Positions 8,766 to 18,048 are shown, counted from the first letter of the stretch. The stretch is 64,000 nt of DNA from Ruegeria_C sp041537905 (GCF_041537905.1 NZ_JBGRUO010000010.1:90172-154171); one strand, 5' to 3'. The notes: a model not told the origin generated them from the sequence alone. Made by a program: numbers and translations.

Positions 8766-9650
8766 TTAGTGGGGTTCGTGAGCGGTTTCTGCCTCAATCC
8801 AACGGCGGAACAGCCTGATCTTGTTCAAATTTCTGCGCGCCTGCGGGTAGACCAGCCAATGCGCCATGCCATCTGTTGCAACCAGATCGAAGGGTTGGAT
8901 CAAACGCCCGGAGGCGAGATCCTGGGAGAAAAACCGAGGCGATAGCATCGCGATCCCGTGCCCGGCCATCGCGGCCTGCGCCGCTTCGGTCTGTGAGGCC
9001 ATCGAGGTTCCGGTCAGGCGGTCCAGCCCGGACGGGTCGCAGCCTGCAGCCTCAAGCCAGATGCGCCAATAGGAATCGCGCGGGCAGACCAGCGGATACT
9101 CCAGCAGGTCCTCGGGCGAGGATGGCCCTGCCCCCAGCGCGGGCCCAAAGACCGGCGTGAATTCGGTGGGCATCAGGCGATGTGCACGCAATCCCGGAAA
9201 CCCGCCATCGCCGTACCGGATGGCGAGATCAATCTCGGAACGCGCGAAATCCGTTCGTTCCTCATTGGCATAGACCCGCACCGCGATCTCGGGATGTGCG
9301 ATCTGGAACCGACCGATATTGGGCGCCAGCCAGTTCGCCGAAAAGGTCGGCGTCGCAGAGATGGTCAGGGTGGCATGCTGGTCGGCTTCGACCGTCTGAA
9401 ACGCGGTGCGCATCAAATCAAACGCCTCGACCACCGATTTAGCGAGCCGTTCGCCATCGCGGGTCAGATGCACCTTGCGCGCCGCGCGGGCGAACAGGCG
9501 GAACCCCAGACGCTCTTCCAGCACCCGGATCTGATAACTGACCGAGGCCTGGCTCATGCCAAGCTCTTCGGCCGCGCGCGTAAAGCTCTGATGGCGCGCG
9601 GCGGCTTCAAAGGCCCGGATGGCGGCGAGAGAGGGAAGCACCTGCGCCAT
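8766..9650 (-). CDS. LysR-family transcriptional regulator (GcvA-like)
   Basis: The N-terminal winged helix is clear: LAAIRAFEAAARHQSFTRAA, ELGMSQASVSYQIRVLEE, with the substrate-binding domain from about residue 90. The pattern of the N-terminal helix resembles the GcvA/AmpR branch. The ATG at 9650 (MAQVLPSLAA) is chosen over one four codons earlier. It is divergent from the DUF1127 gene, so the shared 106-base intergenic region probably carries its binding site; the effector and targets are unknown. Confidence 0.92.
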   Translation of the reverse strand: MAQVLPSLAAIRAFEAAARHQSFTRAAEELGMSQASVSYQIRVLEERLGFRLFARAARKVHLTRDGERLAKSVVEAFDLMRTAFQTVEADQHATLTISATPTFSANWLAPNIGRFQIAHPEIAVRVYANEERTDFARSEIDLAIRYGDGGFPGLRAHRLMPTEFTPVFGPALGAGPSSPEDLLEYPLVCPRDSYWRIWLEAAGCDPSGLDRLTGTSMASQTEAAQAAMAGHGIAMLSPRFFSQDLASGRLIQPFDLVATDGMAHWLVYPQARRNLNKIRLFRRWIEAETAHEPH

Positions 9651-9756
9651 ACATAAATACACCTTATGCTTTCATACTGTCTCTGCGTTTCACAAAACAC
9701 CTGTTCTCAACAAATATTGAACACGGACCATAGCAGTAAATCAGAAAGCGTACCCC

Positions 9757-9906
9757 ATGCATAGACTGGCTTTGGGCATCAAACGCCGCGTATCTCGCTG
9801 GCGTCCCCTGTCAACGCGGCCAAGACGGCGTCGCACGATCCATATCGACCAACTGGACGACCACATGCTCAGGGATGTGGGGTTGCCCCCCAGAAGCGAC
9901 CGGTAG
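9757..9906 (+). CDS. DUF1127 microprotein
   Basis: A 49-residue basic protein starting MHRLALGIKRRVSRWRPL, with an Arg-rich middle (RPRRRR) and the DUF1127 signature IDQLDDHMLRDVGLPPRS at the C-terminus. Family members are small and Arg-rich; one in Rhodobacter (CcaF1) has been reported to bind RNA. It is divergent from a LysR regulator and convergent with the HNH gene nine bases further on. The true target is unknown. Confidence 0.85.
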   Translation: MHRLALGIKRRVSRWRPLSTRPRRRRTIHIDQLDDHMLRDVGLPPRSDR

Positions 9907-9915
9907 GCCCGCAGA

Positions 9916-10500
9916 TCAGGCGTCCAGCTCGGTATCCCAATAGAGGAAATCGATCCAGCTTTCATGCAGGTGATTAGGCGGGAATCTCCGGCCGGTATTA
10001 CGCAATTCTTCGGCTTGCGGCCGACGCGGGGGCTTGCGCAGGCTCATCCCCGCGCGGCGCAGGGATTTCGATCCCTTGCGCAGGTTGCAGGGCGCGCAGG
10101 CGGCGACCACATTCTCCCAACTTGTGACGCCGCCTGCTGCGCGGGGCACCACATGATCAAAGGTCAGATCGCCCTTGCTGCCACAATACTGACAGCGGAA
10201 ACCGTCCCTCAGAAATAAATTAAAGCGCGTGAAGGCCACGCGCTTTTGAGGTTTTACATAGTCTTTCAGAACAACGACCGAGGGTATCCTGATTTCCGTC
10301 GACGGACTTCGGACAACCTCGTCATATTCCGCGACAATATCCACCCGATCCAGCCACGCGGCCTTGATGGCGTCCTGCCAGGCCCAGAGCGACAAGGGAT
10401 AATAAGAAAGCGGCCTGTAATCCGCATTCAGCACCAGCGCCGGGTGCTGTTTCAGGGCGCCTGGTTCCCTGACAAATTCGGTCCTGAAATCGCCATCCAT
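9916..10500 (-). CDS. HNH endonuclease
   Basis: A 194-residue protein with an HNH fold: CQYCGSKGDLTFDHVVPR gives the first zinc Cys pair and the catalytic His, and NVVAACAPCNLRKG gives the Asn and second Cys pair. The N-terminus (LVLNADYRPLSYYPLSLWAW) is typical of the chromosomal HNH family widespread in alphaproteobacteria, not of restriction systems. The start at 10500 (MDGDFRTEF) is preferred because the longer reading contains low-quality sequence. No methyltransferase or phage gene is adjacent, so a housekeeping role is likely. Confidence 0.9.
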   Translation of the reverse strand: MDGDFRTEFVREPGALKQHPALVLNADYRPLSYYPLSLWAWQDAIKAAWLDRVDIVAEYDEVVRSPSTEIRIPSVVVLKDYVKPQKRVAFTRFNLFLRDGFRCQYCGSKGDLTFDHVVPRAAGGVTSWENVVAACAPCNLRKGSKSLRRAGMSLRKPPRRPQAEELRNTGRRFPPNHLHESWIDFLYWDTELDA

Positions 10501-10666
10501 ACCTGACTCTCCACTCGTCCTGCTCTGTCCTCTTGTGACATCAGGACGGGGAGCCCCGCCCCTGCCTTTGGTATAACTATATATCGTGGTCAGCCCGTGA
10601 CAAGTCTTGAATTTCCACAACATATCGCCGTCTTGCTAGCCGGGTTCCGTAACAGGATCGTGACGG

Positions 10667-10675
10667 TTATCCACA
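10667..10675 (+). promoter_or_regulatory. Single DnaA-box-like site
   Basis: TTATCCACA, a perfect match to the strong DnaA box, lies in the divergent region between the HNH gene and the pseudouridine synthase. Only one copy is seen and there is no origin-like AT-rich cluster, so it is at most a titration or regulatory site. Confidence 0.3.
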
Positions 10676-10713
10676 TGCTTGCCCACAGCAGCCGCGCCCG
10701 CTAGGACAAGGGC

Positions 10714-11289
10714 ATGAGCTGGTTCATCCGTTTCAACAAACCCTTCGATGTATTGTCGCAATTCACCGACAAGGGCACCGAGGGTAGTCCGCGCCGGACC
10801 TTGTCCGAGTTCATCGATCTGCCCGGCGTCTATCCGGCCGGGCGGCTGGACCGGGACAGCGAAGGGCTGATGCTGCTGACCGATGACGGGCGGCTACAGG
10901 CCCGCATCGCCGACCCGAAACATAAGATGGCAAAGACCTATTGGGCACAGGTCGAAGGCATTCCGGATGACGCGGCGCTGAACGCGCTGAGAAAGGGCGT
11001 CCAGCTCAAGGATGGTATGACCCGACCGGCGCGGGCGCGGCTGATCGAGGAACCGGACAGTCTCTGGCCCCGGACCCCGCCGATCCGGGTGCGCAAATCC
11101 ATCCCCGATAGCTGGATCGAAATCACCGTTCGAGAGGGGCGCAACCGGCAGGTACGGCGCATGACCGCCGCCGTGGGCCACCCGACCCTGCGGCTGATCC
11201 GTTGCCGGATCGGCGACTGGTCGCTGGACGGGCTTGAGCCCGGCAGATGGGAGGCACTGGCGCCGCCTGACAGTCCCCTGCGCAGGTGA
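10714..11289 (+). CDS. RluE-type 23S rRNA pseudouridine synthase
   Basis: A 191-residue member of the RsuA/RluB/E/F group lacking an S4 domain, as in RluE. The catalytic motif GRLDRDSEGLMLLTDDG is near residue 46 with the essential Asp, and the C-terminal EGRNRQVRRMTAAVGHPTLR matches the family. It probably isomerises one uridine in 23S rRNA. The stop overlaps a possible GTG start of the next gene. Confidence 0.92.
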   Translation: MSWFIRFNKPFDVLSQFTDKGTEGSPRRTLSEFIDLPGVYPAGRLDRDSEGLMLLTDDGRLQARIADPKHKMAKTYWAQVEGIPDDAALNALRKGVQLKDGMTRPARARLIEEPDSLWPRTPPIRVRKSIPDSWIEITVREGRNRQVRRMTAAVGHPTLRLIRCRIGDWSLDGLEPGRWEALAPPDSPLRR

Positions 11290-11300
11290 TACAATCGGGC

Positions 11301-11753
11301 ATGACCGATACATTGCCTTCCGCCCCCGCCCCCTCCGCGATCCTCGAAGCGACGCTTTATGCCGAGGATCTGGATCTGGCCGAGGCGTTTTATGGCAAGT
11401 TGCTCGGGCTGGAGTGCATCCAGCGTATCGGTGAGAGGCACGTCTTTTACCGGGTCGGCCCTGCGGTGCTGCTGATCTTCAACCCGCACAAGACGGTCTT
11501 GCCGCCCAACAACCCGCGTCTGCCGGTGCCCGCCCATGGCGCGCACGGGCATGGGCATGTCTGCTTCACGCTGGATCGCGACGCAATCGAGGCAATGCGC
11601 AAGCGGCTTGCGGCCGCAAATGTCACAATAGACACCGAGTTCGATTGGCCCAACGGCGCGAAATCGCTTTATGTTCGCGATCCCGCAGGCAACTCGGTTG
11701 AATTTGCGGAAGGTTGGCTTTGGGGGGCCACGGAGTCGGGTTCGCCCGCCTAA
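11301..11753 (+). CDS. VOC-superfamily (glyoxalase/bleomycin-resistance-like) protein
   Basis: A single VOC domain of 150 residues: ATLYAEDLDLAEAFYGKLLG at the start and LYVRDPAGNSVEFAEG at the end, with metal-ligand candidates His in GHVCF and Glu in VEFAE. Substrate unknown. A GTG at 11286 overlapping the previous stop (GTGA) could start the protein five residues earlier and would couple the two genes; ATG at 11301 is shown. Confidence 0.85.
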   Translation: MTDTLPSAPAPSAILEATLYAEDLDLAEAFYGKLLGLECIQRIGERHVFYRVGPAVLLIFNPHKTVLPPNNPRLPVPAHGAHGHGHVCFTLDRDAIEAMRKRLAAANVTIDTEFDWPNGAKSLYVRDPAGNSVEFAEGWLWGATESGSPA

Positions 11754-12049
11754 ACGGGCGTCTTTTCTCCGGCCTCGAAACGCGAGATATCGCGCGAGAT
11801 GACACCGACAGACCCAAGGGTCGCGCGAAACTCAGCCATATGCGGCGTTTCGAAATGCGCTTGCAACGCGCTCAGGCTGTCCCATTCCTCGTAAACACGG
11901 AAGCGCGTTTCCGACCCGATCACCTGGCTGAACTCATAGATTCTGCAGCCGTCTTCCTTGAGGGTCTCGGCGACCATTTTCTGTACGGCTGCTTTCGCGG
12001 TTTCCACGCCGTCAGGCGCAATTTCGACAACTCCGGTAACAGTCAACAT
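11750..12049 (-). CDS. Antibiotic-biosynthesis-monooxygenase (ABM) domain protein
   Basis: A 99-residue ferredoxin-like dimeric barrel protein with typical phrases LTVTGVVEIAPDG, EDGCRIYEFSQ, RVYEEWDSLSALQAHFETPHM. Family members are quinol monooxygenases (YgiN-like) or small aldehyde oxidases; the substrate here is unknown. GGGAGAG six bases before the ATG at 12049 fixes the start and argues against a TTG 27 bases earlier. It overlaps the end of the convergent VOC gene by four bases and follows the esterase. Confidence 0.85.
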   Translation of the reverse strand: MLTVTGVVEIAPDGVETAKAAVQKMVAETLKEDGCRIYEFSQVIGSETRFRVYEEWDSLSALQAHFETPHMAEFRATLGSVGVISRDISRFEAGEKTPV

Positions 12050-12072
12050 CCGATCTCTCCCATTCAAATCCG

Positions 12073-12738
12073 TCAAAGACTCAGTTTGTCGCGCATAAAG
12101 GCCAGCGCCACGCTCAAGCCATCCGGCGCGATCCCGTGACCGGTGCCTTTCATGACATGGGCATAGACTTCTTTGAAGCCTGCATCTTGCAGCGCCTCGG
12201 CGGCCTCGGGCAGTGATTGCGGCGGCACCACGTCATCGGCATCACCATGCACCAGCAGCACCGGCATGCGGCTGACCGCCTCGTCGCTGAGCGCTTCCGG
12301 GTTCAGCAGCCGGCCCGAGAAGGCAACGATCCCCGCCACAGGGTCCTCGCGGCGGGGCGCCACATGCAGGCTCATCATCGTGCCCTGGCTGAACCCGAAC
12401 AGCACGACCTGCTCGGGCAGCACGTCCTCATCCACCATCAACGCATCGAGGTAGGCGTTCAGATCATCTGTGGCCGCCGTCATGCCACGCATGGCCTCTT
12501 CTTCGGACGAGCCGTCGATCCAGGGGATCGGAAACCACTGATAACCGCCCGGCATGCCGGGAATCTGCTCCGGCGCGTCAGGGGCCACAAAAAGCGTATC
12601 CGGCAGATGCTCGCCCAGCACATCGGCGAGCCCCAGCAGGTCGGCCCCGTTGGCGCCGTAGCCGTGCAGAAACACCACCACCGATCGTGTGGTGCCCGAA
12701 TGCGGCTCTTTCCGGCCGGAGGTTAAAACGCGCGTCAT
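12073..12738 (-). CDS. Phospholipase/carboxylesterase, alpha/beta hydrolase
   Basis: A 221-residue serine hydrolase: FLHGYGANGADL (oxyanion region), nucleophile elbow FGFSQGTMMSL, acid in VHGDADDVVP and catalytic His in KGTGHGIAPDGL. This is the YpfH/carboxylesterase group acting on short esters or lysophospholipids. ATG at 12738 overlaps the DNA glycosylase stop by ATGA. Confidence 0.9.
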   Translation of the reverse strand: MTRVLTSGRKEPHSGTTRSVVVFLHGYGANGADLLGLADVLGEHLPDTLFVAPDAPEQIPGMPGGYQWFPIPWIDGSSEEEAMRGMTAATDDLNAYLDALMVDEDVLPEQVVLFGFSQGTMMSLHVAPRREDPVAGIVAFSGRLLNPEALSDEAVSRMPVLLVHGDADDVVPPQSLPEAAEALQDAGFKEVYAHVMKGTGHGIAPDGLSVALAFMRDKLSL

Positions 12739-13370
12739 CTGATCCCTTCCCTGTCCTTGGCCACGCGGTAATAGGCCCAGAGCACGCGGGCCGCAACCGA
12801 CCGCCATGGCGACCAGTCCTCGGCCATCGCCCGAAGGTCTTTTTCCTTGGGCCGCTCCGGCAGGCCATAAAGATCCTTGGCCGCCTCCTGCAGCGCCAGA
12901 TCGCCGGGTGCAAAGACATCGGCGCGGCCCAGCGAGAACATGGCGTAAATCTCGGCGGTCCAGGCGCCGACGCCCGGCACTTCGACCAGCGTTGCAATCA
13001 CCTCATCGGAGGGTGTCTCGCGCAGGGAGGTGTAGTCTATCCGTGAGTCGGCCAAGGCGCGGGCATAGCGGATTTTCTGGCGGCTCAGCCCCACCGCCCG
13101 CAAGTCGTCGTCGCTGGCCCAGAGAATCTTGCGCGGCCCGGTCAGCTTCGCCGCCTTCATCCGGCCCCAAATCGCATTGGCCGAGGCGACGCTGACCTGC
13201 TGGCTGACAATGGCACTCAGAAGCTCGGCGAACCCGTCCGGTTTGCGCCGCAACGGCAGCGGTCCGGTCAGCGTCATGGCATGGGACATGCGCGGGCATT
13301 GCGCGGCCAGCCAGTCGGCCCCTTCGGCCACGCAATCGGGCGTTTCGATGATCCGTTCGCTTTGTGCCAT
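12735..13370 (-). CDS. DNA-3-methyladenine glycosylase II (HhH-GPD)
   Basis: Base-excision repair glycosylase of 211 residues. The helix-hairpin-helix is LVEVPGVGAWTAEIYAMF, followed by the GPD loop ADVFAPGDLALQEA with the catalytic Asp. An AlkA-type N-terminal mixed domain is absent, so this is the short MAG/AlkA2 form. The start at 13370 (MAQSERIIETPDCV) lies 100 bases from the divergent MFS gene. Confidence 0.92.
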   Translation of the reverse strand: MAQSERIIETPDCVAEGADWLAAQCPRMSHAMTLTGPLPLRRKPDGFAELLSAIVSQQVSVASANAIWGRMKAAKLTGPRKILWASDDDLRAVGLSRQKIRYARALADSRIDYTSLRETPSDEVIATLVEVPGVGAWTAEIYAMFSLGRADVFAPGDLALQEAAKDLYGLPERPKEKDLRAMAEDWSPWRSVAARVLWAYYRVAKDREGIR

Positions 13371-13470
13371 CCCTGCCCGGTTCCCTTGCGCGTTGCTGCG
13401 GCACCGTAACCGCATTCACCGCGCGTGCAAGCGCTTGTCGCGCCACGCAATCGGGGATACGCATGCGGGC

Positions 13471-14694
13471 ATGACAGATGCTCTCGCCCCTGCCGACGAC
13501 CGTATCGCCCGCCGCAATGTTGTGGTTCTGGTGGCGGCGCAGGCCGTGCTGGGCGCACAGATGCCGATGATCTTCACGATCGGCGGCCTGGCCGGGCAAT
13601 CGCTGGCCAGCAATGTCTGCCTGGCGACGCTGCCGATTTCCATGATCGTTCTGGGCTCGATGCTGGCGGCCACGCCGATGTCGGCGATCATGCAGCGCTG
13701 GGGCCGCCGCGCCGGGTTCATGCTGGGCGCATTGATGGGCGCGCTGGGCGGTGTGGTGGGGGCTTATGGCCTCTATCTGAGTTCGTTTCCGATCTTTCTA
13801 GCCGGAAGCCTGCTGACCGGCATCTATATGAGCGCGCATGGCTTTTATCGCTTTGCCGCCGCCGATACCGCCTCTGACGCGTTCCGGCCAAAGGCCATTT
13901 CCTACGTCATGGCGGGCGGGCTTGCGGCGGCGATTATCGGGCCTCAACTGGTGAAGCTGACCGCCACTGCCTATGTCATCCCGTTTCTCGGCACCTATGT
14001 GGCGGTGATCACGCTCAATATCGTGGGCTCGCTGCTGTTCCTGTTCCTCGACATCCCGCGCCCCGCGCCGCCTTCGGCAGACAGCCCCAAGGGCCGCACG
14101 CGGTGGGAGTTGATCAAGACCCCCCGGATCGCGGTGGCCGTGATCTGCGGCATGGTGTCTTATGCGCTGATGAACCTGGTGATGACCTCGACCCCGCTGG
14201 CGGTTGTCGGCTGTGGCTATGCCACAAACGATGCGGCGGATGTGGTCACCAGCCATGTGCTGGCCATGTTCATTCCGAGCTTCTTCACCGGCCATCTGAT
14301 CGCCCGCTTCGGTGTCGAGAAGATCATGGCGCTGGGGCTGGTCATTCTGGCCGCCGCAGGTGTTGTGGCGCTGGAAGGCGTCGATCTGAACAATTTCTTC
14401 CTTGCCCTGATATTACTGGGCGTCGGCTGGAATTTCGGCTTTATCGGCGCCACCACGATGCTCGCCGCCTCGCATACACCCAGCGAGCGGGGCCGGATGC
14501 AGGGCCTGAACGACCTGCTGGTCTTTGGTGGCGTGACCTTTGCCTCGCTGGCCTCTGGCGGGCTGATGAACTGTTCAGGAGGCAACCCGGTTGAGGGCTG
14601 GACCGCCGTGAACCTCGCCATGGCACCGTTCCTGGTGCTGGCGGGCGGCGCGCTGATCTGGCTGATGCTGCGCCCGAAAGAGGAACTGGCCTGA
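13471..14694 (+). CDS. Major facilitator superfamily transporter
   Basis: About twelve hydrophobic helices over 407 residues, with the loop-2/3 type motif IMQRWGRRAGFMLGALMG near residue 70. Substrate cannot be read from the sequence; the family resembles UMF2-type or drug-efflux MFS proteins. The start ATG at 13471 is chosen because the upstream open reading overlaps the divergent DNA glycosylase. Confidence 0.85.
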   Translation: MTDALAPADDRIARRNVVVLVAAQAVLGAQMPMIFTIGGLAGQSLASNVCLATLPISMIVLGSMLAATPMSAIMQRWGRRAGFMLGALMGALGGVVGAYGLYLSSFPIFLAGSLLTGIYMSAHGFYRFAAADTASDAFRPKAISYVMAGGLAAAIIGPQLVKLTATAYVIPFLGTYVAVITLNIVGSLLFLFLDIPRPAPPSADSPKGRTRWELIKTPRIAVAVICGMVSYALMNLVMTSTPLAVVGCGYATNDAADVVTSHVLAMFIPSFFTGHLIARFGVEKIMALGLVILAAAGVVALEGVDLNNFFLALILLGVGWNFGFIGATTMLAASHTPSERGRMQGLNDLLVFGGVTFASLASGGLMNCSGGNPVEGWTAVNLAMAPFLVLAGGALIWLMLRPKEELA

Positions 14695-14933
14695 GCAAGC
14701 CGCTCATCTTCAGTCACTCTGAACAGGTGCATCGGTCAGCCGCGCGGTGTACGCCCATGGGCAGGCGCTGACACGTTTGTTCGGTGCGATTTATCGTTCC
14801 AAGCACATCGCCGTTCGCCGGACAGCACTCCGGTGACAAAGCGCCTGCCCGCCGGAACGGGCATGCGCTGCCCGGCGGCTTCGCCTTGATTCCGCGCGAA
14901 GCAGCGCGCCGACCCAACACCTGAAATCAGCTA

Positions 14934-15710
14934 TCACCACCGCCCCGTTGCCGCCTGCCACATCAGCCCGGCGCGTTTGCGAAACTCGCTTTGTCCCAGC
15001 GCCCCGTCAGCCACCCGTTCCGGCTGCGCCACCGCCTGTTTGAGAAGCGCCTCGGCCTGCCATCCGGCCAACAGCGCCGGGCGCGCCGCCGCAGAGACCG
15101 CATCCCGCTTGCCCCGCGCACGGTTCAGACGATCCAACCCGGTTCTGGCCAGTGCACGCACGCCCGCAGCCGTGCCATCCAGCAAGGGAATGCGCCCGCG
15201 CGCCTCAAGCTTGGGCACCGCGACAAGCCAGTTCGCAACCCCCACCGCATAGCCGTAATCGCGGACAACATCCGCATCTGCTGGCCCGAGGCTCTGGGTT
15301 GCAGCCACCATCAGTGCCCCGGCGCTGTGCTCCAGATAGGTGGTCAGATGCGCCTCATCCTCAAACGGGTCTTTGTAGATATCCCAGCGCCTTACTGAGA
15401 TATACTGATCCAGATACGCCGCCAGTTCTGGCGACAGGATGTCTGCCAGCGGCGACACCACTTGATGCCGTCGGATGGTTTTGCCCCCGGCAATCTCTTC
15501 CAGCGCGTCGCGCCACCATTGCAGGCGCATCTCAGCGATCATCGCCTCCTGCGTGACCCAGGGCGCGCGCGCCACCTCGACATTCAGCGCATAAAGCGGG
15601 AACAGCACCCGGCGCGCCGCAACCGGCGCGGCCATGGCGGCCAGAAACCGGTCCGGATCGGCCTGCTCGACCAAAGCCGCGCAGGCTGTCAGGTCCGGGT
15701 CAAAGCTCAT
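14934..15710 (-). CDS. Squalene/phytoene synthase-family protein, NDUFAF6-like
   Basis: A 258-residue trans-isoprenyl synthase fold, with RRVLFPLYALNVEVARAPW and AEMRLQWWRDALEEI. The second Asp-rich motif of true carotenoid enzymes is not obvious, and there are no carotenoid genes nearby. This matches the alphaproteobacterial relatives of the mitochondrial complex I assembly factor NDUFAF6 rather than a pigment enzyme. ATG overlaps the methyltransferase stop by ATGA. The 239 bases beyond its stop hold only GC-rich inverted repeats. Confidence 0.82.
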   Translation of the reverse strand: MSFDPDLTACAALVEQADPDRFLAAMAAPVAARRVLFPLYALNVEVARAPWVTQEAMIAEMRLQWWRDALEEIAGGKTIRRHQVVSPLADILSPELAAYLDQYISVRRWDIYKDPFEDEAHLTTYLEHSAGALMVAATQSLGPADADVVRDYGYAVGVANWLVAVPKLEARGRIPLLDGTAAGVRALARTGLDRLNRARGKRDAVSAAARPALLAGWQAEALLKQAVAQPERVADGALGQSEFRKRAGLMWQAATGRW

Positions 15711-16426
15711 CGCGGCCGGACAAGCATCAGCGCATAGGCGATATGCTGGGGCGCGGCCTCCCACAGGGCAACCTCACGCGCGTTCATGTCCAGCATCTCG
15801 GCCATGGCAGGATCGGGGTTGGCGGCGCTTAGTTCGGCAATGCGCTGGCGCAGGGGGGTATAATAGTTTTCCCACCCCTGCCCGATGATCAGACGACGCC
15901 CAAGAATCTCATACTCCGCCGCCGCCACGCGGGCCTCAATCCCGGCCATATCGGTGATGTCCGGGTAGTCCTCCCAAAACTCACGCGCGGCCTGCGGCAT
16001 CTCAGCGGCCAGTTTCACCGGCTCGGAAAAGGCCACAAACCCGCCCGGCCTGAGCGCGGAACGCCATGTCTTCAGCCCTTCGGTCACGCCCAGAAAATAG
16101 AGCGCGCCCGCGCACCAGATCAGGTCATGCGGGCCACCGGGTTCAGCCATATCCCCCAGCCGCGCCTGCACGCGGTCTCCGAAACGGGCGCAGCGCTGTT
16201 GCGCGCTGGTGACAAACCCCTCGTGCTTCTCCAACCCGACCAGCCGCGCTTCGGGCAACCGATCGGCGAGCGTTTCCAGATCAGCGCCGGGCCCGCAGCC
16301 CGCGTCACAGACCGAGATCGCGCCGCTGAGCCCGGTCTCGGCCAGAACCCAGTCCACATCTTCAGGGGAGCCCGGCCCTTCGCGCGGCAGGTCTTGATGG
16401 ACTTTGAAGAAGGACTCCCAATCCAT
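15707..16426 (-). CDS. Class I SAM-dependent methyltransferase
   Basis: Motif I is SVCDAGCGPGADLETLA near residue 40, followed by acidic LVGLEKHEGF (motif post I) and RLGDMAEPGGPHDLIWCAGA. The rest fits a small-molecule methyltransferase of 239 residues, with a C-terminal helical lid. Substrate unknown. It shares one base with the cimA stop (TAATG), so it is in the cysS-cimA transcript. Confidence 0.88.
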   Translation of the reverse strand: MDWESFFKVHQDLPREGPGSPEDVDWVLAETGLSGAISVCDAGCGPGADLETLADRLPEARLVGLEKHEGFVTSAQQRCARFGDRVQARLGDMAEPGGPHDLIWCAGALYFLGVTEGLKTWRSALRPGGFVAFSEPVKLAAEMPQAAREFWEDYPDITDMAGIEARVAAAEYEILGRRLIIGQGWENYYTPLRQRIAELSAANPDPAMAEMLDMNAREVALWEAAPQHIAYALMLVRPR

Positions 16427-18048
16427 TATTCCGCCGCCTCGACGTGATGGATCAACTTCCAGCGGATCGCATCCAGCAGCGCCTCGAAGCTGGCATCGAC
16501 TATGTTCGCACTGACCCCGACAGTGGACCAGCGCCGCCCGGCGCCATCCTCGCTGTCGATGATGACGCGGGTGACAGCCTCGGTACCGCCCTGGGTGATA
16601 CGCACCTTGAAATCGACCAGCCGCATATCCTCCAGCACCGCCGAGTACTGGCCCAGATCCTTGGCCAACGCCTTGGCCAGCGCGTTGACCGGCCCACGGT
16701 CACTGCCATCCTCATCCAGCGATTCACTGACCGACAGGCGCTTTTCCCCATCAACCTTCACCACAACCACCGCCTCGGACAGGCTGATCATTCGGTTATA
16801 CTTGTTCTTGCGGCGCTCGACCGTCACCTTGTAACGCTTCACTTCGAAGAGTTCGGGCAAAAGCCCCAACTCCTGACGCGCCAGCAACTCGAACGAGGCC
16901 TGCGCGGTGTCATAGGAGTAACCTTGGGCCTCGCGCTCCTTGATCCGTTCCAGAATACGCCCCAGCGCCGGATCGCCCTTGGTCACCTCCAGCCCGGCCT
17001 CGGCCAGACGGTTGCGCAGGTTCGACTGCCCGGCCTGGTTCGACATCGGAATGATCCGGTCATTTCCGATGACGGAGGGCTCCACATGTTCATAGGTCGA
17101 GGGGTTTTTCAGGATCGCGCTGGCATGCAGACCGGCCTTATGCGCAAAGGCCGACGCCCCCACATACGGCGCCTGCTTGGTCGGCACCCGGTTCAGGATA
17201 TCGTCCAGCATCCGGCTGAGTTTGGTCAGCCCCGCCAGCGCCTCTGGTGTGACGCCGGTGTCGAACCGGCTGGCATAGGGTTCCTTCAGCAGCAGCGTTG
17301 GAATCAGCGAGGTCAGGTTGGCATTGCCGCAGCGCTCGCCCAGCCCATTGAGCGTGCCCTGAATCTGGCGCGCGCCCGCCTCGACGGCGGCCAGCGATCC
17401 GGCCACCGCCTGTTCGGTGTCGTTATGTGTGTGGATACCCAGCCGCTCGCCGGGAATGCCCGACGCGATCACCTCACCCACGATCCGCCCGATCTCGGAG
17501 GGCAGCGCGCCGCCATTGGTGTCACAGAGCACGATCCAGCGCGCGCCAGCCTCCAGCGCCGCATGGCAGACCGCCAGCGCATAGTCCGGGTTGTCGCGGT
17601 AGCCGTCAAAGAAATGTTCCGCGTCAAACAACGCCTCGCGCCCCTGCGTCACGATATGCGCGATCGAGGCGCGCACGTTTTCTGTGTTTTCCTCCAACGC
17701 GATGCCAAGCGCGTCGGTGACGTGGAAATCATGGCTTTTGCCAACCAGACAGACCGTGCCGGTGCCCGCATTCAACACGGCCGCCAACACATCGTCATTC
17801 TCAGCCGACCGCCCCGACCGCTTGGTCATGCCAAAGGCGGCAAGCCGCGCGCGTGTCTCGGGCGCGTCGGCAAAAAACGCGCTGTCGGTGGGGTTGGCCC
17901 CGGGCCAGCCGCCTTCGACATAGTCCAGCCCCAACTCGTCCAGAGCGCGGGTGATCTGCACCTTTTCAGGGGTCGAGAACTGCACCCCCTGCGTCTGCTG
18001 CCCGTCCCGCAGGGTGGTGTCGTAAAGGTAGAGCCGTTCGCGGGTCAT
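16426..18048 (-). CDS. cimA: (R)-citramalate synthase
   Basis: Condenses pyruvate and acetyl-CoA to citramalate for isoleucine synthesis without threonine deaminase. The 540-residue protein has the DRE-TIM start LYDTTLRDGQQTQGVQF, metal/ substrate residues GIHTHNDTEQAVA, and a C-terminal LeuA-type allosteric domain after about residue 400. The distinctive QTQGV rather than Q.PG separates it from LeuA. It starts TGATG at the cysS stop; a GTG one codon earlier is also possible. Confidence 0.93.
   Translation of the reverse strand: MTRERLYLYDTTLRDGQQTQGVQFSTPEKVQITRALDELGLDYVEGGWPGANPTDSAFFADAPETRARLAAFGMTKRSGRSAENDDVLAAVLNAGTGTVCLVGKSHDFHVTDALGIALEENTENVRASIAHIVTQGREALFDAEHFFDGYRDNPDYALAVCHAALEAGARWIVLCDTNGGALPSEIGRIVGEVIASGIPGERLGIHTHNDTEQAVAGSLAAVEAGARQIQGTLNGLGERCGNANLTSLIPTLLLKEPYASRFDTGVTPEALAGLTKLSRMLDDILNRVPTKQAPYVGASAFAHKAGLHASAILKNPSTYEHVEPSVIGNDRIIPMSNQAGQSNLRNRLAEAGLEVTKGDPALGRILERIKEREAQGYSYDTAQASFELLARQELGLLPELFEVKRYKVTVERRKNKYNRMISLSEAVVVVKVDGEKRLSVSESLDEDGSDRGPVNALAKALAKDLGQYSAVLEDMRLVDFKVRITQGGTEAVTRVIIDSEDGAGRRWSTVGVSANIVDASFEALLDAIRWKLIHHVEAAE

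Noticed and set aside
8552..8945. Plus-strand frames upstream of frr
   Set aside because: They overlap the LysR gene antisense and have no ribosome site or recognisable product.
10667..10675. Replication origin near the DnaA box
   Set aside because: Single box only, no AT-rich unwinding region and no origin genes.
14714..14920. 68-codon minus-strand frame between the MFS and phytoene-synthase-like genes
   Set aside because: No ribosome site, Arg/Cys-rich random composition; the region contains GC inverted repeats only.
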